Source: CBDDBH01 sp965225625 (lineage in GTDB: Bacteria; Pseudomonadota; Gammaproteobacteria; JADZEE01). Taken from it: a DNA stretch of 64,000 nt. Below are positions 1 to 7,808 of the stretch, one piece after another; position 1 is the stretch's first letter; each line of letters opens with the position of its first letter. The stretch is taken from the NCBI GenBank assembly GCA_965225625.1, contig CBDDBH010000023.1:1-64000 (forward strand). Reading direction: 5' to 3'. The translations under genes and the position numbers were made by a program. The notes beneath the pieces were generated by a model. That model saw nothing but the letters and a program-made list of their open reading frames with translations, was not told the DNA's origin and did no database searches.

Positions 1-208
1 AGGACTGTTCGCAACCGATATTTCAAAGTCCTGGGATATGGACAAGGTCGAGCCCTGGGTGCAGGACGCAGTAGCCCTGAAACGGGTCGGCCAACCGCGG
101 GAAATTGTCGGCACGGCAATGTGGCTGGCCAGCGATGCCGCCAGCTATACCACTGGGTCAGTGATCGAAGTTCATGGTGGACTACGGATCGGTGAGGAAT
201 TTACTTAG
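1..208 (+). CDS. SDR-family oxidoreductase, C-terminal end (partial)
   Basis: The reading frame starting at base 2 runs open to a TAG at 206-208 and gives about 68 residues. It contains RVGQPREIVGTAMWLASDA followed by YTTGSVIEVHGG, the standard C-terminal signature of classical short-chain dehydrogenase/reductases (substrate loop, then the last beta strand of the Rossmann fold). The start, the TGxxxGxG motif and the YxxxK active site lie outside the window. Family members are NAD(P)-dependent reductases or dehydrogenases of alcohols and ketones; the substrate cannot be told. The gene ends just before an intergenic repeat and IS66. Confidence 0.85.
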   Translation, partial: GLFATDISKSWDMDKVEPWVQDAVALKRVGQPREIVGTAMWLASDAASYTTGSVIEVHGGLRIGEEFT

Positions 209-259
209 TCTGTATCCGTTGGACCTGCCCACATTGATATTTGTCAGCTAAGTGCTGTT

Positions 260-420
260 ATCTACAATCCCCCTCACCCGATCGCCAGGGAGGGCGGAAA
301 TACAGGTAATGCACGCCTACAGGGATGTAGGCGTTACGAGTCCAAGGATGGACAAGGTAGAGCGAGGCAGGAAGCTAAGGCCGAGAACGACGCACGCCTA
401 CAGGACGTAGGCGTTAGAAC
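260..420. repeat. Left half of an intergenic repeat element split by IS66
   Basis: This non-coding stretch shares phrases with the MITE-like element at 24091-24487, such as a run close to CGAGTCCAAGGATGGAC and GAGAACGACGCACG. It holds two hairpins: arms 313-321 and 326-334 (9 bp), and arms 394-401 and 407-414 (8 bp), both with an ACGCCTAC core. It resumes after the insertion sequence at 2773 with GACGCAGGAGCC and the 14-bp array. The original element was therefore cut in two by the IS66 insertion. Confidence 0.7.
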
Positions 421-506
421 GTAACCGGTCAATCCAGGCCGTTATTCACGGCAGCGGGCAGATGGTTTAGTTTGCCAGGTTTCCCAGTCAATCGGGAGCT
501 TGGTAA

Positions 507-797
507 ATGAATGATCACGGAAAACCTCGGAACAAACGACGTAGTGCGGATGAGTGGCGTGGCCTATTAGCGGAGCAGGCACAAAGCGGTTCATCGATGC
601 GCGCATTCTGTGCTGAGCGAGGAATTGGATATTCGACGTTCAGTAAAAGGAAGTCGAGGTCAGCGAGGGACGCTCAGATAGGGAAGGCGGAAACACGTTT
701 CGTCGAGTTGGCCCCGTTACAACCATTAACCAATGCACAATGGGATATCGAGTTAGCGCTCGGTGATGACATCGTGCTACGTGTGTCACGGCACTGA
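507..797 (+). CDS. tnpA: IS66 accessory protein TnpA
   Basis: A 96-residue basic protein with the typical IS66 TnpA layout: an N-terminal helix-turn-helix region containing ADEWRGLLAEQAQSGSSMRAFC, then GIGYSTFSKRK. In known IS66 elements TnpA is needed for transposition but is not the DDE transposase, and probably binds the element's DNA. A GGGAG ribosome site lies about 9 bases before ATG 507. The stop overlaps the tnpB start (TGATG at 795-799), which suggests translational coupling. Confidence 0.9.
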   Translation: MNDHGKPRNKRRSADEWRGLLAEQAQSGSSMRAFCAERGIGYSTFSKRKSRSARDAQIGKAETRFVELAPLQPLTNAQWDIELALGDDIVLRVSRH

Positions 798-1165
798 TGT
801 GGTCGCCCCCATCGGGTTTGCGTATATGGTTATGTCGGGCACCGACTGATATGCGTCAATCGTTCCATGGTTTATCGGCGTTGGTGCGGCAGGCGTTACA
901 CGAGGAGCCCCTCGATGGGGCACTGTACGTTTTCGTCAATCGCCGGCGTACGTTATTAAAAGCGCTGTACTTTGAGTCGGACGGATATTGTCTGTGGAGT
1001 AAGAAACTCGAACGCGGTCAGTTCCAGGTTCGGTGGAATAGCGAGGTCAAACAGCGGCTGCAACGCAGCGAATGGCAGTGCATTATTGAAGGGATCGATC
1101 TACGCTCAGTGCGTCGATTAAAACGGTTTCGATTACCGGAAAACGATCGACGGTCAGCAGTGTAA
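797..1165 (+). CDS. tnpB: IS66 accessory protein TnpB (IS66 Orf2)
   Basis: A 122-residue protein that matches the IS66 Orf2 family along its length. It begins with GLRIWLCRAPTDMRQSFHGL, followed by LYVFVNRRRTLLKALYFESDGYCLWSKKLERGQF, the conserved core. Its exact biochemical role in IS66 transposition is unclear in the family, although it is required. It overlaps tnpA by one base and is followed by tnpC after 18 bases, so all three are probably made from one transcript. The length is normal and there is no sign of decay. Confidence 0.95.
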   Translation: MWSPPSGLRIWLCRAPTDMRQSFHGLSALVRQALHEEPLDGALYVFVNRRRTLLKALYFESDGYCLWSKKLERGQFQVRWNSEVKQRLQRSEWQCIIEGIDLRSVRRLKRFRLPENDRRSAV

Positions 1166-1183
1166 ACGGTACAATACGTACCC

Positions 1184-2764
1184 ATGAATGGGGGTTATGC
1201 AACGCCGGAAATATCACTTGATGCGGCGGTGTTACAAGCGGAAAACACAACCCTCAAAACGCAGGTCGCCACACTCACCCATCAACTCGACTGGTTCAAA
1301 CGCCAACTGTTCGGTCGCAAGTCTGAACGGCGTTTAATCGAGCCCAATCCGGACCAACCGCAACTGGATGGCTTTAACGTAGAGCGGCCTGAGGCAGCGC
1401 AAGTTGAGAAAGAAACCATTACGTATCAACGGCGCAAAGGTAAGCGTCGTGATGCGGATTGTGTGACCGAGCAAGGCTTGCGGTTTGATGACTCGGTGCC
1501 GATCCAAACCATCCGCTTATCGGTACCGGCAGACCTGGCGGGTGACTTTGAATCGATTAGCGAGAAGGTGACCTATCGGTTAGCGCAACGGCCGGGGGCG
1601 TATGTGGTATTGAAGTACATCCGGCCGGTGGTGAAGCGCAAGCGCGATGGTCAAATCGTTACCCTTGCGGCGCCGGAAGGTCTGTGGCCCGGCAGCATGG
1701 TGGATGTGAGTGTGGTCGCTGGGATGCTGGTCGACAAATTCGCCTATCACTTACCGTTGTATCGCCAACATCAGCGACTGGCGATGAATGGCATTACGGT
1801 ATCGCGTGCTAGCTTGACGCAATGGGTGAAGAAAGCGAGCGGCTTACTGCAACCGATTTATCTGGCGCTGTTACGGCATATCTTGCAATCGAAGACGCTG
1901 GCGATGGACGAGACGCCGGTCAAGGCGGGCCGCGCAGGTAAAGGCAAGATGAGAACGGCCTGGCATTGGCCGATCTATGGCGAGGCGGATGAAATCGCAT
2001 TTACCTTTGCGCCGAGTAAAGCGCGCACGCATATCGAGAAGACCTTGTTGGACTTTAAGGGCACGCTGTTAACGGATGGTGCGGCGGCTTATGCCCGCTA
2101 TGCGATTGAACACGAGGATGTGGTGCACGCGCAATGCTGGGCCCATACAAGACGCCAATTCGAACGGGCGTTGTCAGATGACCCACCAGGCGCCCATGCC
2201 GCGCTTGAACTGATAGGTCAGCTGTATACGGTTGAGACCACTATCCGCAAGCAACAAATGGAGGCAGTGGCGACGCAGGCGACTCGCGGTTTACATGCTT
2301 TGCCGGCGGTGGATGCGTTCTTTGCTTGGTTGCATGGGCAACGCCAGCGGCTGGACTTATTACCCAGCCAACCGTTTACTAAAGCTGTCGGTTATGCGAG
2401 TGAGCGTGAGGGCGCATTGCGGATTTATCTATCAGATCCGAGTGTCGCCATTGATACCAATCACTTAGAGCGTGCACTTCGGCCTATCCCGATGGGGCGC
2501 AAGGCGTGGTTGTTTTGCTGGACGGAGGTGGGTGCCGAGCATGTTGGGATCATCCAGAGTTTGCTCTGCACGTGTCGCTTGCACGGCATCAACCCGTATA
2601 CCTACCTGGTCGATGTGCTGCAACGGATCGCGATCCATCCGGATAGTGCGGTGGAGCAGTTGACGCCGCGGGTATGGAAATCGATGTTCAGTGATAACCC
2701 GCTACGGTCTGATTTGGCCGTGACCAACACACCGCAGAAACGCATTCAAGACGTCGCCGTTTAA
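1184..2764 (+). CDS. tnpC: IS66 DDE transposase TnpC
   Basis: The 526-residue transposase has an N-terminal coiled-coil/leucine-rich stretch (about residues 10-45, with LDWFKRQLFGRKSERR), a zinc-finger-like and linker region, and then the DDE catalytic core. The three acidic residues can be assigned to LAMDETPVK (about residue 242), TLLTDGAAAY (about 300) and NHLERALRPIPMGRK (about 430). The IS66 C-terminal helix (HGINPYTYLVDVLQRI) is present. It cuts and joins the element ends through RNase-H-fold chemistry. Full length with no frameshift, so probably functional. Confidence 0.95.
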   Translation: MNGGYATPEISLDAAVLQAENTTLKTQVATLTHQLDWFKRQLFGRKSERRLIEPNPDQPQLDGFNVERPEAAQVEKETITYQRRKGKRRDADCVTEQGLRFDDSVPIQTIRLSVPADLAGDFESISEKVTYRLAQRPGAYVVLKYIRPVVKRKRDGQIVTLAAPEGLWPGSMVDVSVVAGMLVDKFAYHLPLYRQHQRLAMNGITVSRASLTQWVKKASGLLQPIYLALLRHILQSKTLAMDETPVKAGRAGKGKMRTAWHWPIYGEADEIAFTFAPSKARTHIEKTLLDFKGTLLTDGAAAYARYAIEHEDVVHAQCWAHTRRQFERALSDDPPGAHAALELIGQLYTVETTIRKQQMEAVATQATRGLHALPAVDAFFAWLHGQRQRLDLLPSQPFTKAVGYASEREGALRIYLSDPSVAIDTNHLERALRPIPMGRKAWLFCWTEVGAEHVGIIQSLLCTCRLHGINPYTYLVDVLQRIAIHPDSAVEQLTPRVWKSMFSDNPLRSDLAVTNTPQKRIQDVAV

Positions 2765-2786
2765 CCGGTTACGTTAGAACGACGCA

Positions 2787-2973
2787 GGAGCCAAAGTCGA
2801 GGAGCCAAAGTCGAGGAGCCAAAGTCGAGGAGCCAAAGTCGAGGAGCCAAAGTCGAGGAGCCAAAGTCGAGGAGCCAAAGTCGAGGAGCCAAAGTCGAGG
2901 AGCCAAAGTCGAGGAGCCAAAGTCGAGGAGCCAAAGTCGAGGAGCCAAAGTCGAGGAGCCAAAGTCGAGGAGC
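2787..2973. repeat. Tandem array: 13 perfect copies of a 14-bp unit
   Basis: The unit GGAGCCAAAGTCGA repeats 13 times without a mismatch from 2787 to 2968 and then breaks off as GGAGC. The same unit occurs singly inside the related element at about 24438-24453. The array is therefore a local expansion of a module that belongs to the repeat family. It is probably variable in copy number between strains through replication slippage. Open frames through it on the minus strand are artefacts of the 14-bp periodicity. Confidence 0.95.
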
Positions 2974-2986
2974 ATTTGCCTGCCAA

Positions 2987-3009
2987 CCCTCTCCCGCAAG
3001 GGGAGAGGG
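2987..3009. terminator. Strong hairpin, 9-bp perfect stem, near the 3' end of a Rieske gene
   Basis: CCCTCTCCC at 2987-2995 pairs perfectly with GGGAGAGGG at 3001-3009 around a 5-nt loop. It lies about 45 bases past the stop of the minus-strand Rieske gene, but no clear T tract follows on that strand. It could act as a bidirectional terminator or RNA-stabilising hairpin, or simply be the end of the repeat element. The sequence resembles widespread dispersed bacterial hairpin repeats. Confidence 0.45.
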
Positions 3010-3054
3010 AGTTAAACCATGGGTTGAGGGGTAGTAATAGTCTCCGAGTCGAGA

Positions 3055-4293
3055 CTACTCAGTATGCTGCCGCAGATACCAACGAATGAATTTATCCGTG
3101 CCGGATTCGTGTTCGGAGTAGGGGCCCGGTTCAAAGCGTGATGAGCGGATCCCTGCCTGGTTGTCCTCGGTGATTTTCTTGTCCTGTAGTGTCGTCACAT
3201 CCCAGACGAAAACGAGATTATCCTCGTCGTAGTCTTTGCCGGCCTCGGCGTCAGGACCAACTAACCACGTCAGTTCGACATCGGTAGACAGCGCGCTGCG
3301 CGGCGTGAACCGAAATGAGACTGCAAAATCGTTCGCTGCGATGATGAAGCTTATCGGGTTGAACGAGCACACGGTCTGCCCCCCGTCGAACGCCTTGAAC
3401 TGACCCATTAATTTGGCCGCGGGCTCGCCGGTGCGTGTCTCGGATTTGAAACCACGGCCAATGGGCACCCGTATCGCTGTCTGCATTACGCCGAAGTCGT
3501 TGCTTCCCGTCATGCTGGCAGGGTGCCCCAACGACTTGGCATTGGCCTGCCAGGCATCCATATCCGCCTGTACCGCTTCCTGCGAACCTTCCGGTCCCGA
3601 GCCGGGTCCGGCGCCGTATGCGAGTAACAGCTCCGGCGGGTGCACAGAGCAGTATTCCGGATGGGCCGGCGCACAGTGGTAGCACTCGAGAAAGTTTTCC
3701 ACCACCAACTTCCAATTGGCTGTGGTTGGGTAGGAACGTTTCGCGGCAATCTTCGCATTACCCAGCTCGTGAAACGCCATCAGAGCAAGCTGGTCGGGAT
3801 ACAAATCATCGAAATTCGGCGGCTCGTCACGTCCTAGGTTGAGAAAGATAAATCCTTCGCGTACCTGAACGTGACATGGATGCAACCCGAACCGTGCAGG
3901 CTCGAAAGTTTCCGGCATGAGGCGTGCTGCCTTCAACGAACCGTCGAGATTGTACGACCACGCGTGATACGGACAGACCAGCAAGCGTTTGTTACCGTCA
4001 GACTCCGTGCAAACACGCGAACCACGGTGACGGCAGACGTTGAAAAACGCGTTCACCGTCTCGGCATTCTGCCGGATTATGATGATCGATTCTTCAGCGA
4101 TCTCGAACAGGAAATAATCGCCGGGGTTGGGAATGCGCGCCACGTGGTCGATCAATAGCCAATTGTTGGCGAACACGCGTTGGATGTCCTGCTCGAAAAC
4201 ATCGGCGTCGCAATACAACGCCTGCTCGAGCGAATAGCCTTCGCGCTGGTAGTTGAAAATTGTTCGTTCAGTAACTTGCTCTGCTGTATGCAT
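3055..4293 (-). CDS. Rieske non-haem iron oxygenase, alpha subunit (choline/carnitine-monooxygenase-like)
   Basis: About 412 residues. The Rieske [2Fe-2S] domain shows CRHRGSR (C87, H89) and CPYH (C107, H110). The catalytic domain shows ECYHCAPAH, giving the two mononuclear-iron histidines near residues 206 and 211, and ends with a conserved LQDKKITEDNQ region and FIRWYL. These features resemble quaternary-amine and demethylating Rieske monooxygenases more than classical ring dioxygenases. Its closest relatives in this window are the genes at 16656, 40068 and 58595. ATG 4293 was chosen because GAGGTG precedes it; an upstream ATG at 4341 lacks a ribosome site. It stands alone and would need an electron-transfer partner encoded elsewhere. 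Confidence 0.92.
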   Translation of the reverse strand: MHTAEQVTERTIFNYQREGYSLEQALYCDADVFEQDIQRVFANNWLLIDHVARIPNPGDYFLFEIAEESIIIIRQNAETVNAFFNVCRHRGSRVCTESDGNKRLLVCPYHAWSYNLDGSLKAARLMPETFEPARFGLHPCHVQVREGFIFLNLGRDEPPNFDDLYPDQLALMAFHELGNAKIAAKRSYPTTANWKLVVENFLECYHCAPAHPEYCSVHPPELLLAYGAGPGSGPEGSQEAVQADMDAWQANAKSLGHPASMTGSNDFGVMQTAIRVPIGRGFKSETRTGEPAAKLMGQFKAFDGGQTVCSFNPISFIIAANDFAVSFRFTPRSALSTDVELTWLVGPDAEAGKDYDEDNLVFVWDVTTLQDKKITEDNQAGIRSSRFEPGPYSEHESGTDKFIRWYLRQHTE

Positions 4294-4437
4294 CGAAATC
4301 ACCTCGACCACATAAATTGCCGACAGTCTACACCCGAGCATTTGATCCAGGTCAATGGAGTCAACCGTCGTATAAGTTCGACATGAAATATAATATCTAG
4401 TAACTAGTGACCTTAGTACTTTAAGAATCAGAGATCC

Positions 4438-5421
4438 ATGTTTACGACTGACTTTACAAAGCGTCTTGAAGTCGGATTAAAGTCCACACTGGAGCGGTGG
4501 AACGTGCCGCCGTCTTCAGAAATATCCCTCCTTAATGTCTCTGAAAATGCGACGTTTCTGGTTAAAGATAGTGTGAATGGTGACTGTCTGGTCTTTCGGG
4601 TGCATCGGCCCGGATATCATACCGCCACGGAAATAGAATCCGAGCTGGCTTGGATACTGGCACTGCGCGACGAAGGCGTGCTTCACACGCCTGCTCCGGT
4701 AGCGGCAAGCAATGGTGACATTTTAACAAGCATCAGCGATGGTGATGAAAATCACCATGTAGTTGCCTTCGAATTCATGCCGGGCACTGAGCCAAGTGTG
4801 GGGGAGCATTTGGCTCACTGGTTTGAAAGACTGGGTGCAATTACCGCAGGCCTTCATCAACATTCAAAAATATGGAAGCGCCCAGATTGGTTTGTACGTA
4901 AACACTGGAATACGCAGACAATGGTCGGTCCTGAGGCGTTCTGGGGAGATTGGCGAGAAGCAATAGACCTTAACCACGCGGGGGAGCGGATCATCGCCGA
5001 CGCAATCAAGCTAATTGAAGAACGATTGCAGCATTATGGTCAGGGGTCACAACGCTATGGTTTGGTGCATGCTGATTTGCGACTGGCTAATCTGCTAGTC
5101 GATGAGGAGCGACTGGGCATTATCGATTTTGATGACTGTGGATTCTGTTGGTTCGCCTACGACTTTGCTGCAGCTATCAGTTTCCATGAAGTAGATCCCA
5201 GTATACCGCTGCTTCAAAAAGCCTGGATAGAAGGTTACCGCAACGTGGCCGATCTTGTTGAAGAAGACGTAAACGAGATCTCCACATTCATTATCCTGCG
5301 TAGGATCCTGCTAACAGCCTGGCTTGCCTCGCATTGTGAAACACCGACAGGAAAGGAACTGGGCCCGGGTTATACGCAAGGGACTGTAGTACTGGCAAGG
5401 GATTTTCTGGCACTACATTGA
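4438..5421 (+). CDS. APH/homoserine-kinase-II-like phosphotransferase
   Basis: The 327-residue protein belongs to the aminoglycoside phosphotransferase/choline-kinase-like superfamily. The catalytic loop HADLRLANLL (about residue 218) and the metal-binding IIDFDDCG (about 236) match the HxDxxxxN...DxD signature. Relatives phosphorylate hydroxyl groups of small molecules (homoserine, choline, aminoglycosides) with ATP. The gene starts a co-directional group with a MetX-like protein and a Rieske oxygenase. A kinase and an acyltransferase/hydrolase of homoserine-type families side by side suggests handling of an amino alcohol, but the substrate is unknown. A TATAAT-like box lies at 4389-4394. 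Confidence 0.8.
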   Translation: MFTTDFTKRLEVGLKSTLERWNVPPSSEISLLNVSENATFLVKDSVNGDCLVFRVHRPGYHTATEIESELAWILALRDEGVLHTPAPVAASNGDILTSISDGDENHHVVAFEFMPGTEPSVGEHLAHWFERLGAITAGLHQHSKIWKRPDWFVRKHWNTQTMVGPEAFWGDWREAIDLNHAGERIIADAIKLIEERLQHYGQGSQRYGLVHADLRLANLLVDEERLGIIDFDDCGFCWFAYDFAAAISFHEVDPSIPLLQKAWIEGYRNVADLVEEDVNEISTFIILRRILLTAWLASHCETPTGKELGPGYTQGTVVLARDFLALH

Positions 5422-5447
5422 TGTTATTTTTGTCTTAAGCTGTCGTT

Positions 5448-6443
5448 ATGAGTGAACTCAAAACTATCAACATAGGCACACTGCCGCTGGGAAAAGGCGG
5501 CATTATTGAAGACTGTCGAATTGCTTACCGCACGTTCGGTCAGCTTAATGACAATAAGACCAATGTCATGCTTTTCCCGACCTGGTACGGTGGCACTTCG
5601 CAGGACTTGATTGATTTTGGTCTTATTCAGTCAGGAATGTATGCCGACCCCGATAAATACCATGTGATTGCGGTTGATGCGCTTGGCGATGGATGTTCGT
5701 CTTCACCTTCTCATTATCCCGAAAACGACACGCCAGATTTTGGCATTCCGGACATGATCAATAGTCAGCACCGGCTGCTGACTGAGCGGCTTGGCATTGA
5801 CCACGTTGATACCGTGATCGGCATATCTTTGGGGGGGATGCAGGTTTATGAATGGATAAGTGCGTATCCCCAGTTTATGGATAATGCTATTGCCATCATT
5901 GGCACGCCGAAACCAACGGCAGCAGATATTTTTCTCTGGACGTACTGGCGCGATCTTACGAAAATTCTTTGCCAGCTACCGGATGGAGAACGCCAGGCGA
6001 TCAGAATTCTTGCCCGGGCAGAATATCTGGCAAGTTTTACGCCCGCTTTTATTAATGTCTTAAGTGAGAGCGACGACCCGTCGATACTTCAAGCTGAGGC
6101 AATTGATGATTTCCTGCCGTCAAACAGCTACGACCATATCGCCCAACTGCAGGCAGCTATCGATCACGACATCAGCCGCAATGATAATGGGGACCTGACT
6201 AAAACTGCTGCACGGATACAAGCAAGATTATTATCAATCGCTTGCAGACAGGATCTGTCGGTAAACCCGACACGCTCTGCGCAGTTCGCTGAACTTAACG
6301 GTAACAAGCATGTAGAAGTTGATCACATCATGGGGCACTTCGCCGTAATCGATGGTGAACCGGTGTCAGTCGTTAATGCCGAGATCCAGGCGTTTTTAGG
6401 CGAGCAAACAAATGCGAAGGCGCACGGACGACCGAAATCATAG
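5448..6443 (+). CDS. Alpha/beta-hydrolase, homoserine O-acetyltransferase (MetX)-like
   Basis: The 331-residue protein has the MetX-type layout: RIAYRTFGQLN near the N terminus, the nucleophile elbow GISLGGMQ (about residue 127), an acidic residue in CRQDLSVNP, and the C-terminal GHFAVIDGEP histidine. True homoserine acetyltransferases share this fold with hydrolases and other acyltransferases, so acyl transfer or hydrolysis is likely but the substrate is not fixed. It follows the kinase-like gene by 26 bases and precedes a Rieske gene. With no methionine-biosynthesis genes nearby, a catabolic role is more likely than methionine synthesis. Confidence 0.8.
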   Translation: MSELKTINIGTLPLGKGGIIEDCRIAYRTFGQLNDNKTNVMLFPTWYGGTSQDLIDFGLIQSGMYADPDKYHVIAVDALGDGCSSSPSHYPENDTPDFGIPDMINSQHRLLTERLGIDHVDTVIGISLGGMQVYEWISAYPQFMDNAIAIIGTPKPTAADIFLWTYWRDLTKILCQLPDGERQAIRILARAEYLASFTPAFINVLSESDDPSILQAEAIDDFLPSNSYDHIAQLQAAIDHDISRNDNGDLTKTAARIQARLLSIACRQDLSVNPTRSAQFAELNGNKHVEVDHIMGHFAVIDGEPVSVVNAEIQAFLGEQTNAKAHGRPKS

Positions 6444-6481
6444 TCGCTGTCGTGAGGTTATCTGTTAAAGATTTTTCCAAT

Positions 6482-6524
6482 GTCACAATTTATAAGTACA
6501 TACCAAGCCATTCGTATCGGATAG
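6482..6524 (+). promoter_or_regulatory. Type-1 conserved promoter element upstream of a Rieske gene
   Basis: GTCACA at 6482 is followed after 7 bases by AGTACATACC (6495-6504) and after 14 more by GGATAG (6519-6524). The same blocks with identical spacing occur at 14013-14056 and, on the minus strand, at 13977-13935. A variant lies at 22033-21995. The AGTA(YR)TAC box is a dyad and sits where a -35 element would be, which would suit an activator-dependent or alternative-sigma promoter. ATG 6567 lies 43 bases further on. Confidence 0.6.
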
Positions 6525-6566
6525 CATTTATCCATCTGGCCATATGTCCAAATATGAGAGCCTGCC

Positions 6567-7775
6567 ATGTCGACCATCCCAACCAGTCCCAACCCAGTAT
6601 CGAACCGAATTCGGCAAGCGGCGGTTGAAGATTGCCTTCTGGAATATAACTCGGCAACAAACATTCCGCCGATCTTTTACCGTGATCCGGCGATATTCGA
6701 ATTGGAAAAGGAACGGTTGCTGAAATCTTCCTGGTTTCCTGTTGGTCATGTCAGCGAGGCCAGCAATCCCGGCGATTACTTCACGGTTGATTTTTGCGAA
6801 GAGCCAATTCTCATAGTGCGTGACAAGCAAAATAAACTGCATGCATTGTCAAATGTGTGTGTTCACCGAAATTTCCCGGTTGCGCACGACCGGGGTAACT
6901 GCAAATTACTCAAATGCCAGTATCACAACTGGGTGTACGACCTTGATGGTGCTCTACGGGGCGCGACGCTGATGGAGAGCGCAAAGGATTTTTCAGTGAA
7001 GGATTGGCGGCTTCACGAGTTTCATATAGAAATATGGCGAGGATTTATATTCGTCAATCTGGATCGGGGTCCCGTAGCAGAACTGGCGCCACAGCTTGTG
7101 GATATTGAGCCCATTTTTTTGCGTCATGAAACGGACGATATGGTCTACTTCAAAATGAGCGACTTTGATGTCGCGGCGAACTGGAAGTGCGTAGTCGATA
7201 TATTCGCGGAGAACTACCACACTGATGCGATCCATGAAAAATCACTGGGAGACTCCGTTCCGGCCGGCAAAACTATAATCGAGAATACTGACAGTTCCTC
7301 TTATTGCATGTTCCGTCTCCCTTCAGGAGGGGACGCGGATCTGCAAAACCCTGACGACTATGCCTTGACGGGTGGTTTCATTGTTCCGCGCAGTCTCGAT
7401 GACGCCGACCTCAATGTAGCGCTCGGAGGTATCGTATTTCCAAACTTCAGCTGGTACTTCAATCCGGATTGCATCTTTTACACCGAGATGAACCCGCAGA
7501 CCCACAATAGAACCACGGGGCGCTACGGCATCGGGGTCAGTAGAGAAGCCGCCGAAGCCCCGGACTTTTCGGAGAAGTTCGAGGCTTACAAGAAGAGCGC
7601 AAAAACCGTCATCGATGAAGATTTTTGGGGCATTGTGCAGATGAATAGAGGCAAGCGCTCTGCCTTTGCGGTGCAGGGCAGGACGTCATTCGCTGAGGGA
7701 ACGCTATGGCATTTTCACAAGTGGTATATCGAAAGTCTGCAGTCCGCCGCGCCTGACCTGTTCATTGCCCCATAG
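6567..7775 (+). CDS. Rieske non-haem iron oxygenase, alpha subunit
   Basis: The 402-residue protein carries a Rieske motif of CVHRNF and CQYHNWVY, and a mononuclear-iron motif DIFAENYHTDAIH. The C-terminal part has DEDFWGIVQMNRG and ends in LWHFHKWY, like the oxygenases at 31869, 41973 and 52450. It is therefore in the second Rieske subgroup of the window, distinct from the ECYHC subgroup. It would hydroxylate or demethylate an unknown substrate using O2 and electrons from an unlinked reductase. It closes the kinase/MetX-like group, but it has its own type-1 promoter element at 6482, so it may also be transcribed separately. Confidence 0.92.
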   Translation: MSTIPTSPNPVSNRIRQAAVEDCLLEYNSATNIPPIFYRDPAIFELEKERLLKSSWFPVGHVSEASNPGDYFTVDFCEEPILIVRDKQNKLHALSNVCVHRNFPVAHDRGNCKLLKCQYHNWVYDLDGALRGATLMESAKDFSVKDWRLHEFHIEIWRGFIFVNLDRGPVAELAPQLVDIEPIFLRHETDDMVYFKMSDFDVAANWKCVVDIFAENYHTDAIHEKSLGDSVPAGKTIIENTDSSSYCMFRLPSGGDADLQNPDDYALTGGFIVPRSLDDADLNVALGGIVFPNFSWYFNPDCIFYTEMNPQTHNRTTGRYGIGVSREAAEAPDFSEKFEAYKKSAKTVIDEDFWGIVQMNRGKRSAFAVQGRTSFAEGTLWHFHKWYIESLQSAAPDLFIAP

Positions 7776-7808
7776 GCCGATTTTATCGCCGTTTTTGCAT
7801 GCGTAGGG

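Larger units (their letters stand above)
421..2772 (+). mobile_element. Intact IS66-family insertion sequence (2352 bp)
   Basis: The element starts with GTAACCGGTCAA at 421 and ends with the inverted counterpart TTAACCGGTTAC at 2761-2772. It is flanked by a perfect 8-bp direct repeat, GTTAGAAC, at 413-420 and 2773-2780. IS66 elements are known to make 8-bp target duplications and to carry three genes in the order tnpA-tnpB-tnpC, as here. All three frames are open, so the copy may be active. The perfect target duplication suggests a fairly recent insertion. The target was an intergenic repeat, so no gene was disrupted. Confidence 0.95.

Noticed and set aside
2787..2973. Possible CRISPR array
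   Set aside because: Units of 14 bp are directly adjacent without spacers and no cas genes are near; it is a simple tandem repeat.
2769..2999. Two overlapping minus-strand frames with repeated TLAPRLWLLDFGSS
   Set aside because: They are translations of the 14-bp tandem array; periodicity alone keeps them open, with no gene-like start or composition.
5448..6443. Classical methionine-pathway metX
   Set aside because: No metW or other methionine gene is nearby and it sits in an oxygenase group; only family-level naming is justified.
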